A stretch of 64,000 nucleotides of DNA from NCBI RefSeq assembly GCF_000149955.1, contig NC_030994.1, positions 1,913,071-1,977,070 on the forward strand, read 5' to 3'. The DNA comes from Fusarium oxysporum f. sp. lycopersici 4287. Lineage: Eukaryota; Ascomycota; Sordariomycetes; Hypocreales; Nectriaceae. The notes below the pieces were generated by a model, which was not told the DNA's origin, ran no database searches, and saw only the letters and a list, made by a program, of their open reading frames with translations. This document shows, one piece after another, positions 36,969 through 47,056 of the stretch (positions are counted from its first letter, which is position 1; every line of letters starts with the position of its first letter). Both the position numbers and the translations under genes were made by a program.

Positions 36969-38921
36969 ATGAGTGCCGGAAACTCACTGCTGCCGCGAGG
37001 CGGTTACCAGCTCACACCTGAGCAACAACTCGCTAAAGAAATCGCCGAAACCACCAACGGAAACCTCTCCAAGTACCTCATGATCGTCTGTGGTGCTGTC
37101 TCTGCTGCTGTTATCGTCTGGAAGGTCTGCGAGCGAATTATCCGACTCACTCGACATGTTTCTTGTTTGAACAACGACAAGCAGCGCTACTTCGCTATCC
37201 CCAACCAGAAGTTCGCTGCCCTGAAGCGCCACCTTCTTTACGCTCCCGTCTTCAGCAAGCGCCACAACCGCGAAATCCAGCTAAGCAAGGCCATCAACGT
37301 TGGAACTCTACCCACCCGTTTCCAACTACTTTTCCTCGTGTCCTATTTCGTTTCCAATGTCGTCTGGTGTGTTATCGACATCGACTATTCCGCTGATATG
37401 GCCACCGCCTGCGGTGTCATTCGCAACCGCACTGGTGTCCTCTCAACTGTCAACATGGTATGAATTGAATTGAAATGCATTTCATTGCATATTAAGGATC
37501 GCCAAGCCAATGCACTTTATAGTGCTTGGCTTAGGTTGTTCCAAACCTCATCTAGTACATGCCACTAACCTTACATCCCATTTCAGGTCCCTCTCTTCCT
37601 TCTGGCTGGACGAAACAACCCTCTCATCCCCCTCTTGAACATCTCCTTTGACACCTACAACCTGATCCACCGTTGGTTTGGCCGTATTGTCATTCTTGAG
37701 GCTCTCGCTCATACCCTTGCCCACTATGGTAAGAACGGTTGGGTCTTCACCCCTCCCGCGGGCAACTTTATCCTTCCCGGCTTTATTGTAAGTCACTTAA
37801 ATGACATTTATTAACGTCTATCATGTAAATGAAATTTTACTTACACTTTCTAGGCCACATGCTCCTTTGTCTTCCTCGGCATCCAGGCCTCCAGTCCTCT
37901 TCGCCATGCCTTTTACGAGATCTTCAAGGCTCTCCACATCCTCGCTGCCACCGCCGCCGTTGTGGGATTGTACTATCACTTATCCGCATCCCCTGGTCTG
38001 TTCAAGTGGCTCTGCTACGTTTATGGTGTGATCGCTATCTGGAGTTTCGACCGAACCTATCGTATTTGGCGTGTCATTCGCTCCCACGTTGGAGGTTCGC
38101 GCTCCCGAACCATTGTCGAAGCCCTCCCTGGAAATGCCGTCCGATTGACCATGACTCTGGCTCGCCCCTGGAACGCCGCCCCTGGACAACACGCCTATCT
38201 CTACATGCCCGCCATCAGCTACTGGCAATCTCACCCCTTCTCCGTCGCCTGGTACGATGGCGTCGAGGATGTTAAGAGCGACCGATTAGCTACTACTAAC
38301 CAAGATCTTTTGGCCATGCAACAACAACGAGTTTCTTTCATCATCCGAGGTAGGACCGGCATGACTGACAGCCTCTACAAGAAGGCAGTCGCTGCCCCTG
38401 GAGGTCGTTTCGAGACAAGCTGCTTCGCCGAGGGCCCCTATGGTGGACACCACTCTTTCGACTCTTACGGTACCGTGGTTCTCTTCGCTGGAGGTGTCGG
38501 CATCACTCACCCCGTTCCCTATATTAAGCATCTTGTTGAGGGCTACTCTGAGGGCACTGTCGCAACTCGAAGGATCTTGCTAGTCTGGACCATTCAGACT
38601 CCCGAGCATCTGGAGTGGATCCGCCCCTGGATGACTGAGATCCTAGGCATGGACAAGAGAAGGGATGTTCTCCGAATCATGCTCTTCGTCAGCCAGCCTC
38701 GCTCGACCAAGGAAATCCACAGCCCCTCGTCTACTGTTCAGATGTTCCCTGGACGACCCAACATCAACACTCTCTTGGGTATGGAGCAAGAGCACCAGGT
38801 TGGTGCCATGGCTGTTACAGTCTGTGGTCCTGGCGCTCTCAGTGATGAGGTTCGCTTGGCTGTTCGAAACCGCCAGGATCGATCCCACATCGATTTCATC
38901 GAGGAGGCGTTCACGTGGTAA
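36969..38921 (+). CDS. Ferric/cupric reductase transmembrane protein (FRE family)
   Basis: Plasma-membrane flavocytochrome that reduces extracellular Fe(III) or Cu(II) with NADPH ahead of uptake. Exons are 36969-37457, 37587-37787 and 37854-38921; 585 aa. A first membrane helix (LMIVCGAVSAAVIVW) is followed by the ferric reductase core, with haem-ligand histidine pairs in HRWFGRIVILEALAHTLAHY and FKALHILAATAAVVGLYYHL. The FAD-binding HPFSVAWYD and the NADPH-binding GPYGGH plus LFAGGVGITHPVPYIKHL are clear. The C-terminus FIEEAFTW matches the terminal FFEESFxW motif of the family. Lack of an EF-hand and presence of the FRE tail argue against NADPH oxidase. Intron 1 is 129 bp, with a CTAAC branch site. 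Confidence 0.93.
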
Positions 38922-40153
38922 GCTTAACAGCGGGTATGAGGTGTTTGGGAGTTTTGGCATTTCCTGGCCAGTCCAGTCCATAGTTCCCAGCCATGAGCCA
39001 CAGCACTGGCTCTCATTTCTGAACTCTGAGAGTTTTCAGGGATTCGGATGTTTCCAGTCCATCTTTGGACATCCTGCGAAGCAAGGCTCAATTTTGAGAT
39101 CAATTTCATGTATTGTACTTTAGATCGAGGTGTATCTACGCTCCTTTTCTGTCCTTTTGAGGACCAGCACTCAATAGCACTAAAACAAGTAACGGCCATG
39201 AGTGTGTCTTGTACTAAATGTGACGGGATTGATGAATCAAGGTACAAAATTTCATCAACAGCAATAAACGTTACGGTCGGGTTGACTAAGTTTGATGAGG
39301 ACGTACTCATAAGGAGGTGTTGTTGGATGACAATAAGACAAGTCTTTGTTCTCTTTCTCGAGTTATCAAGGGCAATAGGGTTGAGAAGTTATTCACTTGC
39401 TGTTCAATAGTCATCCACCAACACATAGTACATTATCCACTATTTGCACTAGACCATGTTGGATCTGTGTCTGAACGTGACATTGATCAAGTGACTTGTA
39501 TGCCATCTCGGCAGGTGACCGAAAGCGCTGACTCTGATCTCTGGAGATCGCCGTCATTTGACCCAGCGCTGAGACACTCAAACTCGTGTTCCCTGTCGAA
39601 CTTGGACATAGAAGCTCTTAACAAATATGGATACGAGGCTGGAGTTGATGGCAATTGATCTGAGCAGGGAATGAAGAGCCGATAACAGCTTTGTGAATTG
39701 TGATACGGCAATGATTATGTACATGTCACCCTCCGAGAAGCCTGGTGGCTGGGATCTCGCTTGTCTCGCTGCGACCCGCATAAACTAAACCCGGCTCTCC
39801 ACCACAAATCAAAAGGTACATCGACTTGGCTCGAGCATGTACCTCGAGGTAACGCGTAACGCGTAGCACTCACAAGAGGAGACGTGAGGCGTCGGAGATG
39901 GATCTAAGGGCTAATGCAGATAGTGCATGCATTTAGTGAGGTCAAGTGTCTCAACCCTGCATTTGCATCCACCTGTACTATGGCTACGTACCTCTACTCC
40001 GCCTTCTATTAGGTTGGAGCTTATCAACTCTTTGTTCTTATCAGTTCTGGCTGACCTTCTCAGCCGTCTCATCCCCCATCTTCCACATTCACTCTTTGAA
40101 TAACATCAACAACCACTGAAGTTTGGCCGTCGGTAATCGGCCATCTCTTCAAC
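38922..40153. other. Intergenic region
   Basis: 3' region of the ferric reductase and promoter of the transporter at 40154. Short frames, including 39317-39658, lack ATG starts or family resemblance. Nothing recognised. Confidence 0.5.
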
Positions 40154-41524
40154 ATGGCGTCTAGAAGTCTCATCCCATTTCTCGTAGCCATGATGCTGCT
40201 CACAGGTGTTTGCAACACCTTGTTGACCAAGTATCAGGTATGACGACATGCGCTGCGCATCCGCTGTTCCGCCATGTTAGCAGAGCTGTAACTGACTCAC
40301 CTCTCCATAGGACAACCAATGTGTTCGAAACTGTGGTCCCGATGACAATCCAAGGAAGCGCGCTTTCTTCAACCAGCCGGTTCTCCAAACCGCCCAGATG
40401 TTTATCGGCGAGATGGGCTGCTGGCTGGTTGTTGGCCTCATGGCTCTCTGGCGACGGTTCAAGGGTTCTGCACCAGAAGACCGAGGCTATCAAGCTGTTG
40501 ATACCGAGGAAAATGGCGATGCTGAAGCTGCGCCCCAAGCCGACGATCGCACTAAGCTCCTTCACACTGGCCCATCCATCTTGAGGGGATACCGAGTTGC
40601 CTTGCTTGCTCTGCCCGCTATTTGCGACATCTGCGGTACCACGCTCATGAACGCTGGACTTCTCATGGTTGCTGCATCCATCTACCAGATGACACGAGGT
40701 GCTCTCGTCTTGTTCGTCGGTCTCTTCAGCGTCGTCTTCCTTAAGCGACACTTGCACCTCTTCCAGTGGCTATCCCTCGTCGGTGTTGTTCTGGGTGTCG
40801 CAGTCGTTGGTTTGGCGGGAGCTATTTGGCCAGATGAGAAGCCTGAGAACTCCATTGGACAGCCCGAGGAGGACTCAGCTACTGACGGAGGTCTTTCAGA
40901 CGCTGCCAGAGCCATTGTGGGTGTTTTGCTTATCGCTGGTGCCCAGATCTTTACAGCCACTCAGTTCGTCCTCGAGGAATATCTCCTGGAGAGATCTACA
41001 ATTGACCCAATCAGAGTGGTCGGCTGGGAGGGCATCTTTGGTTTCAGTGTTACCCTCCTTGCTATGTTTGTTCTGCATGCCACTATCGGCTCCACTGAAG
41101 CTGGCAAATATGGATATTTTGACATTGTCGAGGGCTGGCGCCAGATGATCGAGAACAAGCAGGTCCTCATTTCTAGCTTTCTTATCATGATCAGCATTGG
41201 GTGAGTATCTTGTCGATCAGATTTGGATAACCAAACACTGACACTGCTACTAGTGGCTTCAACTTCTTTGGCTTGTCTGTTACACGAAGCGTCAGCGCTA
41301 CTTCTCGATCTACCATCGACACTTGCAGAACCCTGTTCATCTGGATCGTCTCCCTTGGCTTGGGCTGGGAGACTTTCAAGTGGCTCCAAATTGTCGGTTT
41401 CGCCCTGCTTGTTTACTTCACCTTCTTGTTCAACGGTATCGTTCAGCCTCCTCTGGAGTTCCTCAGAGTCCCAGATGAAGAGATCGAGGAGCTCTTGCCT
41501 GAGGAGCCCATTGAGCACCGTTAA
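40154..41524 (+). CDS. SLC35F6-like nucleotide-sugar/drug-metabolite transporter
   Basis: Polytopic membrane protein of the drug/metabolite transporter superfamily. Exons are 40154-40237, 40311-41200 and 41254-41524; 414 aa. The start MASRSLIPFLVAMMLLTGVCNTLLTKYQD, with a helix ending in TKYQD, and the following CVRNC..P..F..P segment resemble SLC35F6 (ANT2-binding protein). About ten hydrophobic segments can be counted, including ALLALPAICDICGTTLMNAGL, SIYQMTRGALVLFVGLFSVVF, WLSLVGVVLGVAVVGLAGAIW and IVGVLLIAGAQIFTATQFVLEE. GFNFFGLSVTRSVSATSRSTIDTCRT in the last exon is the typical late EamA-like block. The C-terminus is acidic (EEIEELLPEEP). The substrate is not readable from sequence. Confidence 0.87.
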
Positions 41525-41824
41525 GTGAAGCATTCTGTGCTGCGACACTACATCATATCATGTTGCGCCAGAGTTTTGGAATCATCTGCATGTTCGAACG
41601 GCGTCTAGGTTTGGAGTATAGGATTTAGTCGAATAGTTTATCATATTGAAATTCAGCTCCAATGGCTAAGAAACAAAACTATCTCTGGTTTGTCCTTGTC
41701 ATGGTCAAAAGCAGTGTGTAGGCCACCCAAAAATGCAGTCAACGCCTGTGCATCCGATATCCAGATAACGCCTGAGACAAAAGCAGCCAACGAGCACGCT
41801 TGGAGGTGCCTCGACTACCAGGCC
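41525..41824. other. Convergent 3' region
   Basis: Spacer between the transporter and Yippee stop codons. Nothing recognised. Confidence 0.45.
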
Positions 41825-42227
41825 TCAAGTAACATTACATAGCAGCTCAGCCTCGAGAATAAACTTGCCCTCCTTGTACTTCTCTGAAGATTCGTATGCC
41901 TTGTCGTACTTCCATCCAACGGTCTCCTTGCACTGACGGCATGTAATATCACGGACTACGTGTCGACCGGTCGTCATGTTACGTTCGTTCGGAGGACCCG
42001 TCTCGATATTGACGACGTTGTGAAAGAGGTAGGCCTTGCCATGTTGACCACGGAAATTCTGGGACCGGCATCAGCGGACACGAATCTACAGGGGAGTTAA
42101 GAGGTTGGAGAGTTTGAGAATAACATACACGGCTGATAATATCCTCATGGTTAGCAAGATGGGCCTTGCATGTCTTGCAGCCGTAGATCTTGCTGCTATT
42201 CAGGTAGGTGTTGTAAGCCAGCCCCAT
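41825..42227 (-). CDS. Yippee family zinc-binding protein
   Basis: Small conserved eukaryotic zinc-binding protein of the Yippee/MOH1 family; in yeast Moh1 is a GID ubiquitin-ligase-associated protein. Exons 42129-42227 and 41825-42058; 110 aa. The protein begins MGLAYNTYLNSSKIYGCKTC. The first CxxC (GCKTC) is followed by AHLANHEDIISRNFRGQHGKAYLF, and the second by DITCRQCKETVGWKYDKAYE, with SSEKYKEGKFILEAELL at the end; these four cysteines bind zinc. Length and motif spacing match the family exactly. The open frame continues upstream without a better start, so the ATG at 42227 was chosen. Confidence 0.94.
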
Positions 42228-42980
42228 GATGCGGGGCCCTGAGGCAGACGAAGGGCGATGCCAAACTGAAAGGGTATTGGAGGTGTTTATATACTGATAT
42301 TGCGCAAAGTTGAGGTTGTCGAGATGTACCGTGAACTTGCTGCGTGTGTCTAAGTTGAGAAGGGAAAGTTGAAGGAACAGTGGAGATGGCTCACGATAGG
42401 TCACGGTAGGAATGGCACGTCATGAGGCCGGAGTTAGCTAATGCGGGTACGTCCCTCTTTAATAGTGAGGCGGAGGCGGGGGTTAGGTGAATGGAAGCGG
42501 GGTCTGCCTACTCCATCAGCCATGTAATAGTCAGATAAGAGTCTCGGCCTTACTGAGATAAAGTTGAAATGGCTGTATATCACAGCCTTCAGAAAGCCTC
42601 ATAGAGCCTTGAATGATGTCTCGATATCCATTGTTGGTCTAGTTTTCATACATTTGGCGCAGCAGTGAGTAACCGATGAGGCCAAGGAAATCATCATGAG
42701 AACTGGTAGCCTCATCGAGTGCAGTTTGTCACATACACAAGCAACCATTCATGAACGTACAGATCTCGAAGAATAGCTAAGGTAGGTAATTTGATATTGT
42801 ATCCCAAATTATTTTATATATGCACGATATGGTTACTCTATCGGCAAGCTCACACCCAACACCTGTTGCTACTGTAAAGCGCACATGCATGAAATCAGTG
42901 AAACCACCCATCACAATCATTAGCCAACCAAGATTTGCCATTTACGCCTGGACATGTCGAACAGATACGCAACAAGAGTA
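42228..42980. other. Intergenic region
   Basis: Promoter of the Yippee gene and 3' region of the DUF2985-type gene, both minus strand. Nothing else recognised. Confidence 0.5.
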
Positions 42981-44347
42981 TCACTTCTTTGCCTTTTTCT
43001 TCTTCTTTGCTTCCTCAGCAGCCAAGTCTTTGTCCTTGATATTGTTGTAATGCCACACACCACGTTCCCGGTCTTGTTGTAGTAGCTTCTGGTCTTCTTC
43101 TGAAATGGGGACACCTTCAATGCCCTTAACTTTCTTCCCCTCGAGAAACATGACAAGCCCTCCAATGGCCGCGACAATACAAGCCAGTGCTACAAAAAGA
43201 CCTGTAGACCAACTGGGACGATCGTAACGGTTAAGGCCCCACATGAATCCGGACAGGACGCACTGCAGAAACGTGTTCCATACCATCAGCCAGATGACGG
43301 CGTCCATTCTCGTGATGGGTGTTGGCGGGGCGCGCACGCCAGTCAGCGGAGCGTCGGGGATCTTGTCTTCGGGAAACGGGCAGGCGAGTGATGAGGCTAG
43401 TTCAGGCGCAGACGAAATATTATGGGGCCCTATTTGAGGATCAATCTGATCGGACCCTGGGAGACGGAACCATCCTCGGTGAATGCCTGCCAATCGTCGA
43501 AGGGCAACCTCCTTCTTCTGGAACCGATATTGAAGCAGGAAATACAGATCACGGAAGCGCCATGGAGCAAGACCAAATCCTGTAACACAGAAGAGAGCAT
43601 TCAAAATCTGGGAGTCCCACTCTATCCACTTGCGCCTAGGGGAGTTGATGTCGTTGCAAGTCGGAACACACATCGCGGGTGAAGCATTGCTAGATAGCTT
43701 GTCAGCATGGTTGGCCTTGAGCAAGTGAGATACAAATCATTAACTTACCAAAGCAGCAAGAAAAGCATTCCGCCCCACGCAACGACGTTCAGACCGTATA
43801 TAGTAACAAGAAAGCCGGTTGGTGTTCGTACATAGTTCCAGAAAGCGATCAGTCCAAGTTTCGTCGACTGTCCAAACGAATGCTTTGGTGGGAAATGATA
43901 TCCATTGTCGAAAGGAGCCGCGGCGGCAGGCTCACCAGTCAAGTTTCGCCTGGGGGACGCGACGCTTGCATTCGCCTTCTCTTCGGGCGGCTCTTCGTTG
44001 ACAGCTGGGAATGTGCTCTGTCTGGATGTGTCCCCAAGGGACTGGCTTGTTTGCATCGGTATCGAGGTGTCTGATGGCCTTCGCGCCACAGTCTGTCGCG
44101 AGAATATGGATGCTGCGATGGTTCCTGTAGCGGCCATAAACCCTTCAGGGGGGCCGGAAACTTCGAAACTTTGGGAGACTCTGCGGAGACGACCACTCAA
44201 AGATGAAGAGGCCGCTGGACGATTCTCAACGAGAGATGAAGAGTCGGCGTTTATGTTTGTATGGTTGGGGTTTGGTGACGCATTATCGAGGCTTGGAAAG
44301 GGTTCGGTATCTGTGCCATTATAGGAAGGTTGCCCAGGGTTTGTCAT
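42981..44347 (-). CDS. DUF2985/PLAC8-like membrane protein
   Basis: Exons 43749-44347 and 42981-43689; 435 aa. The first 160 residues are Ser/Pro/Asn-rich and probably cytosolic and disordered. FWNYVRTPTGFLVTIYGLNVVAWGGMLFLLLWCN starts the conserved region, followed by a cysteine-containing loop (CNASPAMC, PTCNDINSPRRKWIEWDSQILNALFC), GFGLAPWRFRDLYFLLQYR, and two more membrane segments (AVIWLMVWNTFLQCVLSGFMWG and GLFVALACIVAAIGGLVMFLEG). The tail is Lys-rich (EEAKKKKKAKK). This layout fits the fungal DUF2985 family, whose function is unknown. The splice joins Trp-Cys codons across the intron in phase. Membrane topology (about four helices) is my estimate from hydrophobicity. Confidence 0.8.
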
Positions 44348-45181
44348 GGTGGCTATGCGACTTGGCGACCCTGGATCGGGCGCCTGAAGAGCTGTAATTG
44401 AATGACGAGTATTAATATTGTGTGCAATTGATGCTTGTTTCAGTGAATCAAGATATCTATACAGGTACCAAGATATAAATATGTAATGAGAGAGAATGGA
44501 ATGCGATTGTGATCCACATCAACGTGCCTAGCAACGGTGGGACTTGCCCATTTATCTAGATCCTCTCTCAGGGTCTAATGCCAACGTGGATAGTGGATGT
44601 CAATCACTACCGAGCTACTTCGTACAACCTACCGTAGGTGTCTAAGCACTGAAGCTACTGACGGGGTTCACGGCAACGCCGGGGGGGTCATCATTGGTCA
44701 ATCATTGGTCAATCACAGGCAAAGCGAAGTTCCCACTGAGACACAAAAGTCTAAACGACCCTAATTCTCATGAAACATGTGAATAAACGAAAGTTCACTT
44801 CGTTCTCGTTCAATCATGAAGGTCCGTCGGACGTGCATATACCCACTCCCCACTCTTCAAAGGTATTGCTATCCACCTTCAGTCGATCCATAGAAAAAAA
44901 AGTTTATCTTTACCTCTCCGTACAAGGTTTAGAATCTCCATCAACCTCTCTTACAACGGGGTTTCAGCCATTCAACGTTCGTTCGCTACTGTTGTGACAA
45001 TCCTCGCCAATTTCTCAAGCTCGGATCTTTCTTTTTGTGATCGCAGAGCCGCGCCTCGCCGTCATACGCATATTCGGCTTCCACGCATACACTGCCTCTT
45101 GGTCCTGATCCGTATCAAATTTCATCACTCGCCTCCCTTGGCACTCATTACGTGGACATCATATAAGGGTCAGCAATATTC
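44348..45181. other. Divergent promoter region
   Basis: Upstream region of the DUF2985-type gene (minus) and SEN15 (plus). It contains a tandem 11-bp repeat with two CCAAT boxes (separate entry). No gene is supported. Confidence 0.5.
44691..44712 (-). promoter_or_regulatory. Tandem CCAAT-box repeat
   Basis: Two perfect head-to-tail copies of the 11-mer TCATTGGTCAA (44691-44701 and 44702-44712). Each contains ATTGG, so on the minus strand there are two CCAAT boxes 11 bp apart, about 350 bp upstream of the DUF2985-type start. CCAAT is the site of the fungal Hap/CBC complex; that it acts here is inferred. Confidence 0.5.
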
Positions 45182-45598
45182 ATGCTCGGCATGGATCCCT
45201 CAAGTGGCCCGGTTTCAAACGTCACTTCAGCAGTTGTATACAACCTGCAATATCAGCATGATTGGGTCTCCCTCAAAGTCCATGAAACGACAGCTCAGCG
45301 ACCTCTGATCAGAGGGTTGCCGCCGAAACGGCTCTACACCCACCCTGATGACCAGATCGCTGCTCTGGAACGTGAGAGGGCCACCGGAGAGCCTCTGGAT
45401 CAGACACCAGAGCTCGAGTGGGTGTTGGCAGTGCATCCCGAAGAGAAATGGTGTATCAAGAGATTCTCCGAGATATTTGACTCCATCGAGCGCAATGGCC
45501 CGCGAGAGAAGAGGCTTGTTCTGGCCATCGTGCATAACGATTCCACGGTTGTCTACTATCTAATGCATGAGGGCATGGTCAAGCCTCGACAAAACTAA
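45182..45598 (+). CDS. SEN15: tRNA-splicing endonuclease subunit SEN15
   Basis: Structural, non-catalytic subunit of the tetrameric tRNA-splicing endonuclease, paired with Sen34. A single exon of 138 aa. The Sen15 landmarks are AVVYNLQYQHDWVSLKVHE near the N-terminus, GLPPKRLYTHPDDQI in the middle, and EWVLAVHPEEKWCIKRFSEIFDSIE followed by KRLVLAIVHNDSTVVYYLMHEGMVKPR at the end, matching the endonuclease C-terminal fold without catalytic residues. Start at 45182 or, in better context, the second Met at 45191. Its stop is 34 bp from the stop of the convergent alcohol dehydrogenase gene. Confidence 0.88.
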   Translation: MLGMDPSSGPVSNVTSAVVYNLQYQHDWVSLKVHETTAQRPLIRGLPPKRLYTHPDDQIAALERERATGEPLDQTPELEWVLAVHPEEKWCIKRFSEIFDSIERNGPREKRLVLAIVHNDSTVVYYLMHEGMVKPRQN

Positions 45599-45632
45599 TC
45601 GTCGACATCTTAATCCGGGCTTGTATTTTGCG

Positions 45633-47056
45633 TTACAATGTGAATACTACTTTCTGCATCTTACGCTGCTCAAAGAGAGTGTATCCTTCTGGGGCCTGTG
45701 CGAGCGGCATGATGTGGTCGAACAAGAAGCTTAGGGTGATGTTAGCTGTTGAAGCATCTCCAACGGTAACTCAAAAACTCACCCAATCTGGTCTTGCTTC
45801 TGCTCCAGCAACTTGAGGGCTTCGTCAAAGACGCTGCGAACTGGGCAGCGACCCATCTGCACTCGAATGTTCTTTCTGCAACAAGGTCAGCCAGTCAGTT
45901 CTCTTTTCGGACCAATACACAAAGCATCCCAAGGCGTTACATACGTATACGCATCGTCGCCCGTCCACGGAATCTGCATTGTGATGTTAGCTCCTGTCCC
46001 TGGCCAGCATTTTGTTCTGGTATCATACCTCCTTGTTGTGGACACCAATGCTACTAATAGCACCAAAAGGTCGCACGATATCGAATGCAGTCCTCAAAGC
46101 TGGGGGCTGGCCAACAACTTCAACAACCATATCTGCGCCTCGTCCTTCCGTCACCTCCTTTATTCTAGCTTCCAGCCCTGCTCTATCTGTCTCAAAATTC
46201 AGGGGCTCTGCACCCAGTTTTCGAGCTTGCTCCAGGCGACTGTCGACACTATCGATGGCAAAGAGGTGGCGAGGCTTGAAATGGGTGGCTGCTAGGATAG
46301 CACAAAGCCCAACAGGGCCACAACCTATGACGACTAGTGTGGCATCTTGAATGTTCTGGGAAGGGATCAATTCTGCGGCGCTCTTTACACCATAGAATCC
46401 GGTGGGAAAGATGTCTGCCATGAGAAGGAGAGCCTGGTCTGAGATAGTCCCGGGGGCCTTGACGGCAGTTCCATCGGCCATGGGAATCCGAACGTACTCG
46501 GCTTGTCCTCCGTCAAGAGTTTCACAGCCGAACAACTGGCTTTCAACGCAACGGGCTGAGCAACCATTGTTGCAGAAGAACAGTTGCCGCTGCAGTTTCT
46601 TATGAGCACGAATACCGGACGGTGGAGGAGAGAGCTCACCAGGAAGCTGTAAAGGGAGCAACGACCTTGTCACCGATGTTGATTGTCTTTACAGCTGACC
46701 CAATTTGGACGACCGTTCCGGTGAACTCGTGGCCCATGATGAAGCCAGTATCTGAAGGCTGATGACCACGGTAGATGTGAAGTTCCCTGGGGCTCTAGTT
46801 AGAAAATGGGACAGCATTTTGAGGGATGATGACGCCCTTACGATCCACACAAGCCAGCGGCATAAACTTTGATAATGATATCCCTCTCATCTCGAACTAT
46901 ATCGAGTTAGCTGTAGTCGAAATAGCCCTCATTCAACAATGATAAATCTGAAGCTGGGTGACTCGTCAACTTACTCTGAGGCACTGGCCTATCCTGCACT
47001 GATATTTTATACAGACCATCGAAAACCACGGCCTTCATGGTTGATGGCAAAGACAT
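45633..47056 (-). pseudogene. Zinc-dependent alcohol dehydrogenase with a frameshift
   Basis: Medium-chain (MDR) zinc alcohol dehydrogenase. Exons: 46975-47056, 46842-46896, 46640-46786, 46029-46589, 45945-45973, 45783-45875 and 45633-45729. Catalytic zinc ligands are visible in GLCGSELHIYRGH and IMGHEFTGTV, and the NAD(P) site in VVIGCGPVGLCAI. At 46575-46582 the structural-zinc lobe should read SCGNC-FFCNNGCSARC, but the DNA after AACTG has TTCTTC where the frame needs one more T, shifting the frame by one. All AG acceptors nearby are in the wrong phase to rescue it. Every other exon boundary is in phase and the rest is well conserved. It could be a homopolymer sequencing error, in which case this is a normal gene of about 350 aa, or a recent pseudogene. 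Confidence 0.78.

Noticed and set aside
39317..39658. 113-codon plus-strand frame downstream of the ferric reductase
   Set aside because: Starts at a non-ATG codon, lies in AT-rich 3' sequence, and shows no domain.
45730..45783. Second frameshift in the alcohol dehydrogenase gene at the last intron
   Set aside because: On re-reading, the donor is GG|GTGAGT, not G|GTGAGT; exon 7 then joins in frame as QIG-FLFDHIMPL.
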